Origin: Chitinophagaceae bacterium
GTDB taxonomy: Bacteria; Bacteroidota; Bacteroidia; Chitinophagales; Chitinophagaceae
NCBI GenBank assembly: GCA_027486835.1
Contig: JAIXOJ010000198.1
Location: 1-64,000 of the forward strand
Reading direction: 5' to 3'
DNA length: 64,000 nucleotides
Under the pieces are notes generated by a model. It saw only the letters and a program-made list of their open reading frames with translations. It was not told the origin of the DNA and did not search any database. The position numbers were made by a program, and so were the translations under genes. Positions 18,038 to 27,613 of the stretch are shown in pieces. Numbering within the stretch: the first letter of the stretch is position 1; every line of letters starts with the position of its first letter.

Positions 18038-20641
18038 ATGATGACTAGTGTAGAAATCCGCCAGCAGTATTTAGATTTTTTTAAAAGCAAGCAACATCAA
18101 ATTGTACCATCCGCTCCAATTGTAGTAAAAAACGACCCTACATTGTTGTTCACCAATGCGGGTATGAACCAGTTTAAGGACTTTTTCTTAGGCAATATGG
18201 ATTCGGAAGTTCCGCGTATTGCCGATACCCAAAAATGTTTGCGTGTTAGTGGCAAACACAACGATTTAGAAGAAGTGGGGGTAGATACCTATCACCATAC
18301 CATGTTTGAAATGTTGGGCAACTGGAGTTTTGGCGATTATTTCAAAGTTGAGGCGATTGCATGGAGTTGGGAACTGTTGACCGAAGTTTTTAAATTAGAC
18401 AAAGACAGATTATACGTTACTATTTTCCAAGGAGATGATAAAGATGGATTGCCAAAAGATGTGGAGGCTTTTGAAGAATGGAAAAAAATAATTAGCGAAG
18501 ACCGTATTTTATTAGGCAATAAAAAAGATAACTTCTGGGAAATGGGCGACACAGGCCCTTGTGGTCCATGTACCGAAATTCATGTGGATTGCCGTAGTGA
18601 TGCAGAACGTGAATTAGTCGATGGTAAAACTTTAGTAAATAATGATCATCCTCAAGTAATTGAAATTTGGAACATTGTATTTATGCAGTTCAATCGACTA
18701 AAAGATGGTTCGTTACAGCCATTGCCCGCCAAGCATGTGGATACGGGAATGGGTTTTGAGCGATTGGTACGCGTTATTCAGCAAAAAACATCTAATTACG
18801 ATACAGATGTATTTACTGGCACAATACAAGCAATAGAAAAAATAACTGGTAAACACTACGATTTTGGTGACAGTAAACAGGCCATTGCATTTCGTGTATT
18901 GGCAGACCACATTAGGGCTATATCTTTCACTATTGCCGATGGTCAAATGCCCAGCAATACCGGAGCTGGCTATGTAATTCGCCGAATATTACGTCGAGCT
19001 GTTCGTTATTATTATTCTTATTTAGACTATAAACACCCCCTTCTTTTCCAATTGTTGCCCTTGATAGCGCATCAATTTGAAAATGTTTTTCCAGAACTTA
19101 AAAGCCAATTAGAATTTGTTGGCAAAGTGGTAAAAGAAGAAGAAGAAGCTTTTTTACGCACGGTGGATAAGGGATTGGCCATGCTAAACGAGGCGAAAGA
19201 AAATATCACTGGCGAGGGTGCATTTAAGCTCTATGATACTTATGGATTCCCGCTAGATTTAACCATTTTAGTTGCAGCAGAAAAAGGATTAACTGTTGAT
19301 GAGGCTGGATTTGTGGTAGAAATGAATCAACAAAAGACTCGTTCCCGTGCAGCATCAGTAGTAGATACGGAAGATTGGATAGTGCTACAAGAAAACCCAG
19401 TTTCTACTTTTACAGGATATACCACCTTAGATGCTGTAACAACAGTTGTAAAATACAGGAAAGTAAAAGCAAAAGGAAAAGAAGGATACCAAATTGTAAT
19501 GGCTGAAACACCATTTTATGCTGAAAGTGGTGGTCAAGTAGGGGATAAAGGTACCCTCAATTTTGGTGGTGACATCATTATTGTGATGGATACCAAAAAA
19601 GAAAATAATCTTACCATTCATTTGACTGAAACATTGCCACAACAAATTGAAGGTAAAGTCGTAGCTAAGGTATATGCGCATTTGCGAGAAGCTACCTCTG
19701 TTCATCACAGTGCCACCCATTTGTTGCATGCTGCATTGCGTCAAGTACTAGGCAATCATGTAGCGCAAAAGGGGAGCATGGTAAATGATGAACAATTGCG
19801 TTTTGATTTTTCCCACTTCGCTAAGGTATCTGATGATGAAATAATAGCCATTGAAAGCATTGTAAATGAAAAAATCAGGGAAAATATTCCAGTTTTCATT
19901 GAAGAAATGCCAAAGGAAGCAGCACTTCAATTGGGAGCCATGGCCTTATTTGGTGAGAAATATGGCGACATCGTAAGGGTTGTTGTAATGGATAAAGATT
20001 ATTCAGTAGAATTATGTGGCGGTACGCATGTAGGCAACACAGGCGAGCTGGGCGTATTTAAAATAAAGCATGAAACGGCTGTTGCGGCTGGTGTTAGGAG
20101 GATAGAAGCAGTAAGTGGAAAATCGGCGGAAGCATTGATTAATCAAGAATTAATCACACTCGAAACAATTAGGAAAGCTTTAAAAAATCCAAAGGAAATT
20201 ATTAAGTCAATAGAAAATTTATTGACCGATAATGCACAATTAAGAAAAAAGATCGAAAGCTACGAAGCCAAGCATCTTCATATGATTCGTAAAGAATTGT
20301 TGCAGCAGGTAGAACCAATAGACGATATCCAATTTCTTGGTGCCATAGTAGAAGTTAGTAATGGAGATAGTTTGAAAAAATTGTGTTTAGATTTAAAATC
20401 AGACCTCACAGATTATGTGGTTGTCTTAGCTTCCAATGTAGAAGGAAAAGCATTCGTCGCTATAATGGTTGATGAAACCCTGAATAACGCTAAAGGTTGG
20501 GATGCCCAAAAATGGGTAAAGGAAATTGCTACTCCATTAATCAAAGGCGGTGGGGGCGGCCAAAAATTATTAGCCACAGCTGGTGGGCAGGACGCTAGTA
20601 ATTTGGAGTTGATTATTGAACAAATTAAGGATTTGCTATAA
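18038..20641 (+). CDS. alaS: Alanyl-tRNA synthetase
   Basis: 867 residues, full length for bacterial AlaS. It charges tRNA-Ala and edits mischarged Ser or Gly. The class II catalytic core contains TFMFEML-type residues (HHTMFEMLGNWSFG) and GPCGPCTEIH. The editing domain has HSATHLLH (near 556-564) and the zinc Cys in CGGTHVG (near 660). The C-Ala domain ends with GGGGGQKLLATAGG. Two consecutive ATG codons begin the gene (18038 and 18041). A hairpin terminator follows at 20712. It is monocistronic as far as can be seen. Confidence 0.98.
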   Translation: MMTSVEIRQQYLDFFKSKQHQIVPSAPIVVKNDPTLLFTNAGMNQFKDFFLGNMDSEVPRIADTQKCLRVSGKHNDLEEVGVDTYHHTMFEMLGNWSFGDYFKVEAIAWSWELLTEVFKLDKDRLYVTIFQGDDKDGLPKDVEAFEEWKKIISEDRILLGNKKDNFWEMGDTGPCGPCTEIHVDCRSDAERELVDGKTLVNNDHPQVIEIWNIVFMQFNRLKDGSLQPLPAKHVDTGMGFERLVRVIQQKTSNYDTDVFTGTIQAIEKITGKHYDFGDSKQAIAFRVLADHIRAISFTIADGQMPSNTGAGYVIRRILRRAVRYYYSYLDYKHPLLFQLLPLIAHQFENVFPELKSQLEFVGKVVKEEEEAFLRTVDKGLAMLNEAKENITGEGAFKLYDTYGFPLDLTILVAAEKGLTVDEAGFVVEMNQQKTRSRAASVVDTEDWIVLQENPVSTFTGYTTLDAVTTVVKYRKVKAKGKEGYQIVMAETPFYAESGGQVGDKGTLNFGGDIIIVMDTKKENNLTIHLTETLPQQIEGKVVAKVYAHLREATSVHHSATHLLHAALRQVLGNHVAQKGSMVNDEQLRFDFSHFAKVSDDEIIAIESIVNEKIRENIPVFIEEMPKEAALQLGAMALFGEKYGDIVRVVVMDKDYSVELCGGTHVGNTGELGVFKIKHETAVAAGVRRIEAVSGKSAEALINQELITLETIRKALKNPKEIIKSIENLLTDNAQLRKKIESYEAKHLHMIRKELLQQVEPIDDIQFLGAIVEVSNGDSLKKLCLDLKSDLTDYVVVLASNVEGKAFVAIMVDETLNNAKGWDAQKWVKEIATPLIKGGGGGQKLLATAGGQDASNLELIIEQIKDLL

Positions 20642-20711
20642 TTTTTTGTTGGTGCTAACGTAGTTTTTTGCAGCCATATTTATGGGGTAAAAAAAGTATA
20701 ACCAGCGATAC

Positions 20712-20757
20712 AAAAGCTGAGGCCAAAAATTCGATGATGAATGGCTTCAGCTTTTTT
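20712..20757 (+). terminator. Rho-independent terminator after alaS
   Basis: Stem AAGCTGAGGCC with GGCTTCAGCTT (one G-U pair), an 18-nt loop and a T6 tail, about 70 bp after the alaS stop and before the convergent permease gene. Confidence 0.82.
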
Positions 20758-20803
20758 CATTAGAGTTAGGGCTGCTCTTTGATGTTTCTTTGAGGTCGTT
20801 GAT

Positions 20804-22039
20804 TTAATTAAATTGAATTGCTTTTACAGGTTTCATTCTTTTCACAATAAGCGATGGGATTAAGAGTGAAAAAAAGCAAATCAAAGTAGTAGCTAAACAA
20901 ACCCCCACAACCTGCCACCAAACGATAGATATAGGCGCATAGGATACATAGTAAGCACTTTCGTCTAAACTGATAAAGTGCGTGATTTGTTGCAAATAGC
21001 AAAGACCAATACCTGAAATTGCACCAATGCCAATCCCTAAAATCGATATTGCAAACGCATAAAAGATAAATATTTGTTGTAACTGATTATCTGCAATACC
21101 CACCGCTTTAAGGATTCCAACCATTTTAGTTCTTTCAAGCACTAAAACTAATAAGCAAGTAATTAAATTGATGATAGCAACTAGGGACATTATGATGAAT
21201 ACTACATTCTTATTAACGTCCTGAATATTCAACCAATCAAAAATGTTCGGGTATATATCCCTAGTACTTTTGCTAATCCAATCCAAAGGGAGAGCATCAG
21301 AAATTTGATTACTTATTTCATCCATGTTTTTATAATCATCCAAAAACAATTCGTACCCCCCAATTTGGTTTTCATCCCAATTATTTACTCGCTGAATAAA
21401 GCGAATATCCGCCAAAACGAAGAGCTTATCGTATTCCTCAATGCCTGTTTTGTAGATACCAGACACCAGTACTTTTCTTTGTTTACTCTCCTTTGTATCG
21501 TTTGTGGAAATAAAATGTATTCGGATAGTATCCCCCACCTCAATGGCTAGTTCGCGAGCTAAAAATTCAGAAACCACCACTTCTTTACTATACATACTAT
21601 CCTTAAAATTAATCCATTTACCTTTCTTTAGAAATGGCTGAATATGCAACTGGTTGTATTCTTTATTTACCCCCTTGATTAAAACACCCTCAATATTCTT
21701 TAGCTTTTCCACTACAGCACTTTTTGTGGCAAAACGGTTTATTTCTACCACTTTTTTTTGCAGTTTTAGTATTCCAGCAATGGTGTCGCTGGTATTAATG
21801 GGGCTTTCTTCCGCTACAAGCGATTTAGTTGTTTCCAGATGTTGAACATGAATGTGCCCCCAAAAGCTAAAAACTTTTTCACTAATAGTTTTTTGAAAAC
21901 CATTTACAAAAGCAAGGGTAATAATCATGGTCATAACGCTTAAAGCTGTTGCTGTAACTGATAAGCGAATAATAAATTTAGAAAAAGTTTTCTGCCGGTT
22001 AATAGCAATTCTAGTAGCAATAAAAAAAGGAAAGTTCAA
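20804..22039 (-). CDS. FtsX/LolC-type ABC transporter permease
   Basis: 411 residues from a TTG at 22039 (residues NFPFFIATRIAINR follow), which is where related Bacteroidota permeases begin. An in-frame ATG at 22192 would add 51 atypical residues. Topology is that of MacB/LolCE permeases: one N-terminal transmembrane helix (about 25-50), a large periplasmic domain (about 55-265), and three C-terminal helices with the FtsX domain (VFIIMSLVAIINLITCLLV, then GILKAVG). Such proteins work with a LolD-type ATPase, absent here, to release lipoproteins from the inner membrane or for efflux. Single gene, convergent with alaS. Confidence 0.85.
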   Translation of the reverse strand: MNFPFFIATRIAINRQKTFSKFIIRLSVTATALSVMTMIITLAFVNGFQKTISEKVFSFWGHIHVQHLETTKSLVAEESPINTSDTIAGILKLQKKVVEINRFATKSAVVEKLKNIEGVLIKGVNKEYNQLHIQPFLKKGKWINFKDSMYSKEVVVSEFLARELAIEVGDTIRIHFISTNDTKESKQRKVLVSGIYKTGIEEYDKLFVLADIRFIQRVNNWDENQIGGYELFLDDYKNMDEISNQISDALPLDWISKSTRDIYPNIFDWLNIQDVNKNVVFIIMSLVAIINLITCLLVLVLERTKMVGILKAVGIADNQLQQIFIFYAFAISILGIGIGAISGIGLCYLQQITHFISLDESAYYVSYAPISIVWWQVVGVCLATTLICFFSLLIPSLIVKRMKPVKAIQFN

Positions 22040-22291
22040 TGTTTGATTTTTTTTTGTTGAAATGAAAATAGTTGAAAGTTCCCATAAAATTATGGAGCTA
22101 TCGGTAAAATTTATTTTACTAGTACTTAATTTATTTCTACTGTCTTTATGGAATACGCAAAATTTGTGGCAATATTTTACTATTTCAAGCATTGAAATTA
22201 TAATTCAATTTAATTTTGTTAAAAGAATGAATTTTATAAGATAAAATAAAAGTCATTTGAATGCAAACGATAAACTTCTACTAAGGGTTTG

Positions 22292-22323
22292 TTTGGGTGG
22301 AAAGGCATATATCATTATGTTTG
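22292..22323 (+). promoter_or_regulatory. Promoter of the exopolysaccharide operon
   Basis: TTTG at 22292-22295 and TATGTTTG (TAnnTTTG) at 22316-22323, spacer 20 bp: an excellent match to the Bacteroidota sigma consensus. Start of transcription expected near 22330, leaving about 100 nt of leader before the first gene at 22433. Confidence 0.72.
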
Positions 22324-22432
22324 CAGCATATTGTGGATTTATCAAGTAGTAATTATTTTAAGGTAAACATTCTTTTTTGTATAAAGAATTCTTATCCTTA
22401 AGCAGATAATAACTAATACAAATACTATATGC

Positions 22433-23254
22433 ATGGGGAATTTTAGAACGTTTTTTTTCTTTTACCTACCAATCTTAGCAATCGTTGCTATTTTATTTGT
22501 GGGTTGCAGAACTTATAAAAATATTCCTTATTTTATGGATGTGCCTGATTCAAGTTCTGGGATTGCCAAGATGCCAGAGTTTTCAGAGCCTACAATTCAA
22601 TATGATGACATTTTAAGTATTTCAATTAATACACTCGACGGAACTGGCACTTCTGTTTTGGGAATGGCATCTCAATCAAATTCACAACCGTCAACTAACG
22701 CCGCATCTTTGGGTAACAACACGTCTCTTACTATTCCCTCAAGTAGTACATATCATGTCGATAGGAATGGTACAATTGAAATTCCGCTTGTGGGAAAGTT
22801 TTCCGTATTAGGAACGACTACTATGCAGATTAAAAACCAAATTCAAACCAAATTATCTGAATTCTATAAAAACCCGGTAGTTGATGTTCGATTTGCAAAT
22901 TTTAGGATTACTGTTCTGGGAGAAGTAGCAAAACCATCAACCTATTTTGTACAAAATGAAAAGATATCTCTTTTCGACGCTTTAGGTTTAGCTGGCGATT
23001 TAACAATATTTGGAAAAAGAGAAAATGTTTTACTTATAAGAGATTCAATAGGTATCAAACAAATGGTTAGGTTGAACTTAAATTCAAAAAAAATAATTGA
23101 ATCTCCTTATTTCTTCCTTAAACAGAATGATATAATTTACGTGGAACCATTAAAAGCCAAAATTGCAAATTTAGATGCTGTACAAAATAGATACTTCGCT
23201 ATATCTTCTGCTATTTTATCATTGTTAATAATTATTGCGACAAGAGTTAGATAG
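22433..23254 (+). CDS. OPX/Wza-like polysaccharide export lipoprotein
   Basis: 273 residues. A signal peptide with lipobox-like LFVGC is followed by a polysaccharide export domain (about 50-150; YHVDRNGTIEIPLVGKF is the typical signature) and an SLBB beta-grasp domain (about 150-240; FRITVLGEVAKPSTY). The C-terminal hydrophobic helix (about 250-270) is a feature of Bacteroidota OPX proteins. It should form the outer-membrane exit channel for a Wzx/Wzy-assembled polysaccharide and work with the BY-kinase encoded 29 bp downstream. First gene of the operon, behind a consensus promoter. Confidence 0.92.
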   Translation: MGNFRTFFFFYLPILAIVAILFVGCRTYKNIPYFMDVPDSSSGIAKMPEFSEPTIQYDDILSISINTLDGTGTSVLGMASQSNSQPSTNAASLGNNTSLTIPSSSTYHVDRNGTIEIPLVGKFSVLGTTTMQIKNQIQTKLSEFYKNPVVDVRFANFRITVLGEVAKPSTYFVQNEKISLFDALGLAGDLTIFGKRENVLLIRDSIGIKQMVRLNLNSKKIIESPYFFLKQNDIIYVEPLKAKIANLDAVQNRYFAISSAILSLLIIIATRVR

Positions 23255-23283
23255 TACATAGGTTGTTTAATTTAAAATTAATA

Positions 23284-25698
23284 ATGGAGAATTCAAGATA
23301 TAAAAAGACTACGGAGACAGAAGCATTTGATGTGAAAAAAATTTTGGGTCAAATGATTTCACATTTGCCTCTTTTTATCTTTTCGATTATTATCTGTGTC
23401 GTTATTGCGTATAGCTATATGCGTTACACAACACCTATGTATAAGATACATAGCAAGATATTGGTTGCTGATAATGATAAAGGTGGGTCATCTCTATCGT
23501 TTGCCGAAAATGTGATACCAGATTTTAGCTCTCTACTCGGCATCAAAAGCAGTGTAGATAATGAAGCTGAAATATTGAAAACATACGATTTAATGGAGAA
23601 GGTTGTGCGCAATCTCAATTTAAATGTATCTTATTATATAGACGGGAGGGTACATAGTGTTGAAATTTTTGACAATATTCCTTTTGCATTAAAATTAGTT
23701 TCTATTTCGGATTCACTTAAATCTTTTACATTAAATCTAGATCTTCAAAAGGATGGGACAATTAAATTAATTGATAAGGATAAGAACTTTCAAATTAAAT
23801 CTAAATTCAACGATACTATCAATTATAAAAGTTGCAAGTTTTTTCTTATAAATAATGGACTCCCTTTTTCAAACAATAAATATCAGTTCAAAGTATCATC
23901 AATAGATGAAACAGTTGAGGAGTATGAGAAAAATACTGATATAATTGTTGTAAACAAACAAGTTTCTATAATTGATATTGGACTCAAAATCAATATCCCA
24001 AGGAAAGGTGAGATAGTTTTAAAAACACTAACTGATGAATATTTAAAGGTAAATCTTGATGACAAAAATCGAATAGCAGACAGTACAATTGCGTTCATTA
24101 ATGATCGAATTGAAATTGTTAGTTCTGAATTGAATGCAATAGAGGGTGAAATTCAAGGGTTTAAACAAGAAAATAATATTGCAAATATTTCAGAGCAATC
24201 AAAACTTTTATTGGATAATGCTTCGGAATTAGATAAAAACTCAAATAAGGTAGAGTTGATGATAAGTGTTAACGAGAATATGGAATCTTATCTCAAAGAC
24301 AGGAGAAATTTCAATAGACCTGTACCTAACATGATATCTGATGATCCTTCATTTTTAGCTTTGGCTGATAAATATAATACCTTGCAAATTCAAAAAGATC
24401 GATATGGCCTAACAAACACCGAAAAAAATCCAGTAATAGAAAACCTAAACATTCAGATTGCCAACCTAAGGGAGGATTTAATCAAGCATTTACAACGCCA
24501 AAAAAGTTCGCTTTTTATTGAAAGAAAGAAAAACGAAACATTAGGTACTTATTATAGTCGCATAATAAAGAAGGTACCGGCGGAAGAAAGATCTTTTCTT
24601 TCTCTTTCTCGCACGCAGGCTTTAAAACAAGAGTTATATTTATTCTTACTTAAGAAAAAGGAAGAAATGTTTGTTACAAAGGCTTCGAATATTCCAAGTG
24701 CAAGAGTTATTGATAGGCCTAAATCTGAAACTACTGCATATAGCCCGAAAAAAGGGATGATTATTTTAAGTGGGCTTTTTATAGGTCTTGTTCTACCATT
24801 TATTTTGCTGAACTTAAAGAATGCACTTAATAATAAAGTTTCTAGTAGAAATGACATAGAGTATTTGACGGACGCAACTATTTTGTCAGAAATCTCACAT
24901 AATTCTAATAATAACAATAAAGTTTTAGTAATTGATGAAAATTCACGTAGTATTATTGCTGAACAGTTTAGATCTTTAAGAACCAATCTACAGTTTGTAT
25001 TAAGCAAAGACAAAGAACATTCATCAATTCTTTTTACATCAAGTATGAGTGGTGAAGGCAAATCGTTTATTGCTCTAAATCTTGCAAATTCTTACGCAAT
25101 TACTGGTAAAAAAGTAGTATTGATGGAATTAGATTTACGTAAGCCAAAATTATCTCAGAATTTGGGGATATCAAACGATAAAGGGTTTACAAATTATTCT
25201 GCTGCAAAGTTATCTATAGATGATGTTATTGTTCCATCTGGAATCAATCCGAACTTGTTTTTAGTTCAATCTGGTCCTATACCACCTAATCCCTCAGAGT
25301 TATTGGTTAGTGAACGAGCATTAAAATTATACATTGAATTAAAGAGAAGATTTGATATTGTCATTTTTGATATGCCTCCAATTGGATTAGTAACTGATGC
25401 ACAAATTCTTGCTCCTTATGCAGATGCAGCGATTTATGTAATTAGGCAAAATTACACTTTCAAAGAGCAACTTGGAATAATTAATGACATAAAAGAAAAC
25501 AGCAAGTTCAATAATTTTTATTTGCTTGTAAATGACGTTAAGAGAGGTAATGGTTATGGATACGGTTATGGTTATGGCTATGGTTATGGTTATGGTTATG
25601 GCTACAGCTATGGATATGGATATGGATATGGAACCGAAACTAAAAAGAAAAAAGGAATATTGAATTTTATAAAAAAACAATTCATTTCTAAATCATGA
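23284..25698 (+). CDS. Polysaccharide co-polymerase and BY-type tyrosine kinase (Wzc-like)
   Basis: 804 residues from the ATG at 23284; a TTG 21 bp upstream is in frame but less likely. A Wzz domain with transmembrane helix (about 25-45) and a long coiled-coil periplasmic part (about 270-440) ends in a second helix (about 490-510). The cytoplasmic kinase carries Walker A MSGEGKS (about 586-592), Walker A' LMELDLRKPKL and Walker B VIFDMPP (about 693-699). The C-terminal tyrosine cluster is an extended Gly-Tyr repeat. It should control chain length and export by cyclic autophosphorylation with the OPX partner. No cognate phosphatase gene is visible nearby. It overlaps the next gene by 4 bp. Confidence 0.94.
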   Translation: MENSRYKKTTETEAFDVKKILGQMISHLPLFIFSIIICVVIAYSYMRYTTPMYKIHSKILVADNDKGGSSLSFAENVIPDFSSLLGIKSSVDNEAEILKTYDLMEKVVRNLNLNVSYYIDGRVHSVEIFDNIPFALKLVSISDSLKSFTLNLDLQKDGTIKLIDKDKNFQIKSKFNDTINYKSCKFFLINNGLPFSNNKYQFKVSSIDETVEEYEKNTDIIVVNKQVSIIDIGLKINIPRKGEIVLKTLTDEYLKVNLDDKNRIADSTIAFINDRIEIVSSELNAIEGEIQGFKQENNIANISEQSKLLLDNASELDKNSNKVELMISVNENMESYLKDRRNFNRPVPNMISDDPSFLALADKYNTLQIQKDRYGLTNTEKNPVIENLNIQIANLREDLIKHLQRQKSSLFIERKKNETLGTYYSRIIKKVPAEERSFLSLSRTQALKQELYLFLLKKKEEMFVTKASNIPSARVIDRPKSETTAYSPKKGMIILSGLFIGLVLPFILLNLKNALNNKVSSRNDIEYLTDATILSEISHNSNNNNKVLVIDENSRSIIAEQFRSLRTNLQFVLSKDKEHSSILFTSSMSGEGKSFIALNLANSYAITGKKVVLMELDLRKPKLSQNLGISNDKGFTNYSAAKLSIDDVIVPSGINPNLFLVQSGPIPPNPSELLVSERALKLYIELKRRFDIVIFDMPPIGLVTDAQILAPYADAAIYVIRQNYTFKEQLGIINDIKENSKFNNFYLLVNDVKRGNGYGYGYGYGYGYGYGYGYSYGYGYGYGTETKKKKGILNFIKKQFISKS
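25549..25632 (+). repeat. In-frame hexanucleotide repeat GGNTAT coding the Gly-Tyr tail
   Basis: About 14 copies of a 6-bp unit (GGTTAT / GGATAT / GGCTAT) in the kinase gene, giving alternating Gly and Tyr with one Ser. Unit loss or gain keeps the frame and would change the number of phosphorylatable tyrosines. Confidence 0.9.
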
Positions 25699-26906
25699 GA
25701 TTTATTTTAGCCCTATTTTTTTTATTTTTTTTATCATGCAAGAAAATTGATTTTGTACAATTGAGTACCTCTACAATTGTAAGTAACATTTATCAAAATA
25801 TTAAAGTTGATTCTAATTCTAAAACTCGTTTCATTTATAAGCCCACGGCTTTTCAATCGACTAATGGCTTAAAACGTGGATATCAAGGTGTTCCTGCAAT
25901 AGGATATAATGATGGAATAATTTATGTAGCATGGATGGCTGGACATGCTAATGAGGAAAAAGGCAATTACATAGTAGTTGTATCAAGCCTGGATAAGGGT
26001 TTTTCTTGGTCTCAAGAGTTAATATTGGCGCCAACAATAGATAGTTTTAGATGTATTGATCCAATGTTTTGGAATGAACCTAACGGCAATTTAAGATTAG
26101 GTTGGACCACAACTGCTTATTATTTTGATGGTGGAGTTTCAGGGGCATGGTCAATAGGAATTAAAGCAACAAATTCGAATTGCTTAATTACAAAACCTTA
26201 TAGAATGTTTGATGGAGTTTCAAATGTAAAACCACTATTTAGAGATAGCAAACCAAATGAAATTTTATTTCCCGTGTCAGGCTGGACATTAACAAGTGGT
26301 CAATTTCCTAATTCAGTTTCTGTACCAACATCTATTGCTGGGCCTCGTATTTACAGCTTTAATTTTAACTATATTAATGGCCAGTCATACATTTCTTCTT
26401 CTTTTATTAGTAAAATTTCCACCAAAAATTACCCCAGAGATTATGATGAACACATTATTGCTGAACAAGGAAAAGACACATTAAATTGTTTATTAAGAAG
26501 TTCTAGCTTAGGTTTTTACAGTTCGACAAGTTTTGATGCAGGTAATACATGGACTCAAGCTATACCGTTTACAAAAGTCGGGAACACGACCAGTTCCAGA
26601 GTTTTTTATGGTAAATTGAATTCTGGAAACATGTTGTTGGTATTGAATAGCAGCAAAAAAAGAGATAGTTTAGCTGCATTTTTATCCAAGGATCTAGGTA
26701 GAACTTGGCCCTACAAGCTGCCTATTTTTAACCCTTTATCTAGTTATCCTGATGTTGCTCAAGATGAACAAGGAAATATTTTATTGGTCTTTGATCAAAA
26801 TCGTTATCCATATGGTAGAATTTATTTTACAAAATTTACAGAGAATGACGTTATTTCTGGTATTTCGTCCTCTATTAAATTGTCATTTGTTTCAAAAATA
26901 AAATAG
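25695..26906 (+). CDS. Sialidase-like BNR-repeat lipoprotein
   Basis: 403 residues. A short signal peptide ends in lipobox FLSC (Cys15), so the protein should be anchored in the envelope. Three Asp-box motifs are visible: SLDKGFSW (98-105), SFDAGNTW (279-286) and SKDLGRTW (331-338), and a late strand SYPDVAQDEQGNILLVFD resembles the sialidase beta-propeller family. Asp-boxes are structural and occur in non-sialidases too; the Arg triad cannot be assigned with confidence. The start overlaps the kinase stop (ATGA), and the next gene encodes a CMP-nonulosonate synthetase, so it probably acts on the nonulosonate-containing polymer made here, as a trimming enzyme or a binding protein. Confidence 0.8.
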   Translation: MRFILALFFLFFLSCKKIDFVQLSTSTIVSNIYQNIKVDSNSKTRFIYKPTAFQSTNGLKRGYQGVPAIGYNDGIIYVAWMAGHANEEKGNYIVVVSSLDKGFSWSQELILAPTIDSFRCIDPMFWNEPNGNLRLGWTTTAYYFDGGVSGAWSIGIKATNSNCLITKPYRMFDGVSNVKPLFRDSKPNEILFPVSGWTLTSGQFPNSVSVPTSIAGPRIYSFNFNYINGQSYISSSFISKISTKNYPRDYDEHIIAEQGKDTLNCLLRSSSLGFYSSTSFDAGNTWTQAIPFTKVGNTTSSRVFYGKLNSGNMLLVLNSSKKRDSLAAFLSKDLGRTWPYKLPIFNPLSSYPDVAQDEQGNILLVFDQNRYPYGRIYFTKFTENDVISGISSSIKLSFVSKIK

Positions 26907-26914
26907 TATAAAAT

Positions 26915-27589
26915 ATGGTGGTTAAAGCAGTAATTCCAATCAGAAAGGGATCTCAAAGGGTCAAGAATAAGAATTTAAAGGCTTTTGGTAATACAACATT
27001 ATTAGAATTTAAGATTAATAATCTTCTAAAGGTTAGAAATTTAGATGAAATAATAGTTAATACTGATTCAGAAGAGGCTATTGAGATTGCTAAAATTTGT
27101 GGTGTTAGTTATCATCGTCGAGAGGATTATTATGCTTCATCTGAATGTTCTGGAAGTGATTTTTTTGAACATCTTGGAAAAGTTACAAATACTGATGTAT
27201 TTGCGTATTGCCCATGTACTAATCCATTTATTGAAGTAACAACAATTGAGGAATCAATCGATTTATTTTTAAGTAATGTTGGTGAATATGATAGTCTTGC
27301 AACTGTTTCGGACGTAAAACATTTTTTATGGCTGAATGGTAGTCCAATTAATTACGAGCGTTCAAAACAACCCAATAGCCAAAATCTACCAGATATAGTT
27401 TCTCTTAATTTTGGGCTTAGTCTTATAAAAAAAGAGGATTTAATAAAATTTAGAAATATCATAGGATTAAATCCTCTTTTTAAAAAAACATCTGCGGTAG
27501 AATCTATTGATATTGACACCAATTTAGACTATTTTATTGCAGAACAACTTTATAAATCAATAGTAATTGATGGAGTTAACATTATTTAA
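26915..27589 (+). CDS. CMP-nonulosonate (acylneuraminate) cytidylyltransferase
   Basis: 224 residues, normal for the NeuA/PseF/LegF group. The N-terminal nucleotide-binding motif reads IPIRKGSQRVKNKNL, a variant of the family IPARxGSKxxxxKN. NTDSEEAIEIA and YCPCTNPF follow the usual pattern. It should activate a nine-carbon sialic-acid-like sugar with CTP to give the CMP-sugar donor. Substrate (Neu5Ac, pseudaminate or legionaminate) cannot be told from sequence. It lies 8 bp after the sialidase-like gene and 24 bp before a sialyltransferase-like gene. No neuB or neuC homologue is in the window, so the sugar must be made elsewhere or scavenged. Confidence 0.88.
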   Translation: MVVKAVIPIRKGSQRVKNKNLKAFGNTTLLEFKINNLLKVRNLDEIIVNTDSEEAIEIAKICGVSYHRREDYYASSECSGSDFFEHLGKVTNTDVFAYCPCTNPFIEVTTIEESIDLFLSNVGEYDSLATVSDVKHFLWLNGSPINYERSKQPNSQNLPDIVSLNFGLSLIKKEDLIKFRNIIGLNPLFKKTSAVESIDIDTNLDYFIAEQLYKSIVIDGVNII

Positions 27590-27613
27590 CATTCATGCAA
27601 ATTTAAAATTCTA

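Noticed and set aside
22040-22192. N-terminal extension of the FtsX-type permease from the ATG at 22192
   Set aside because: Adds 51 atypical residues before the conserved first helix; kept only as an alternative start.
25387-25680. 97-codon antisense ORF rich in Ile, Thr and Ser
   Set aside because: Mirror of the GGNTAT microsatellite of the kinase gene.
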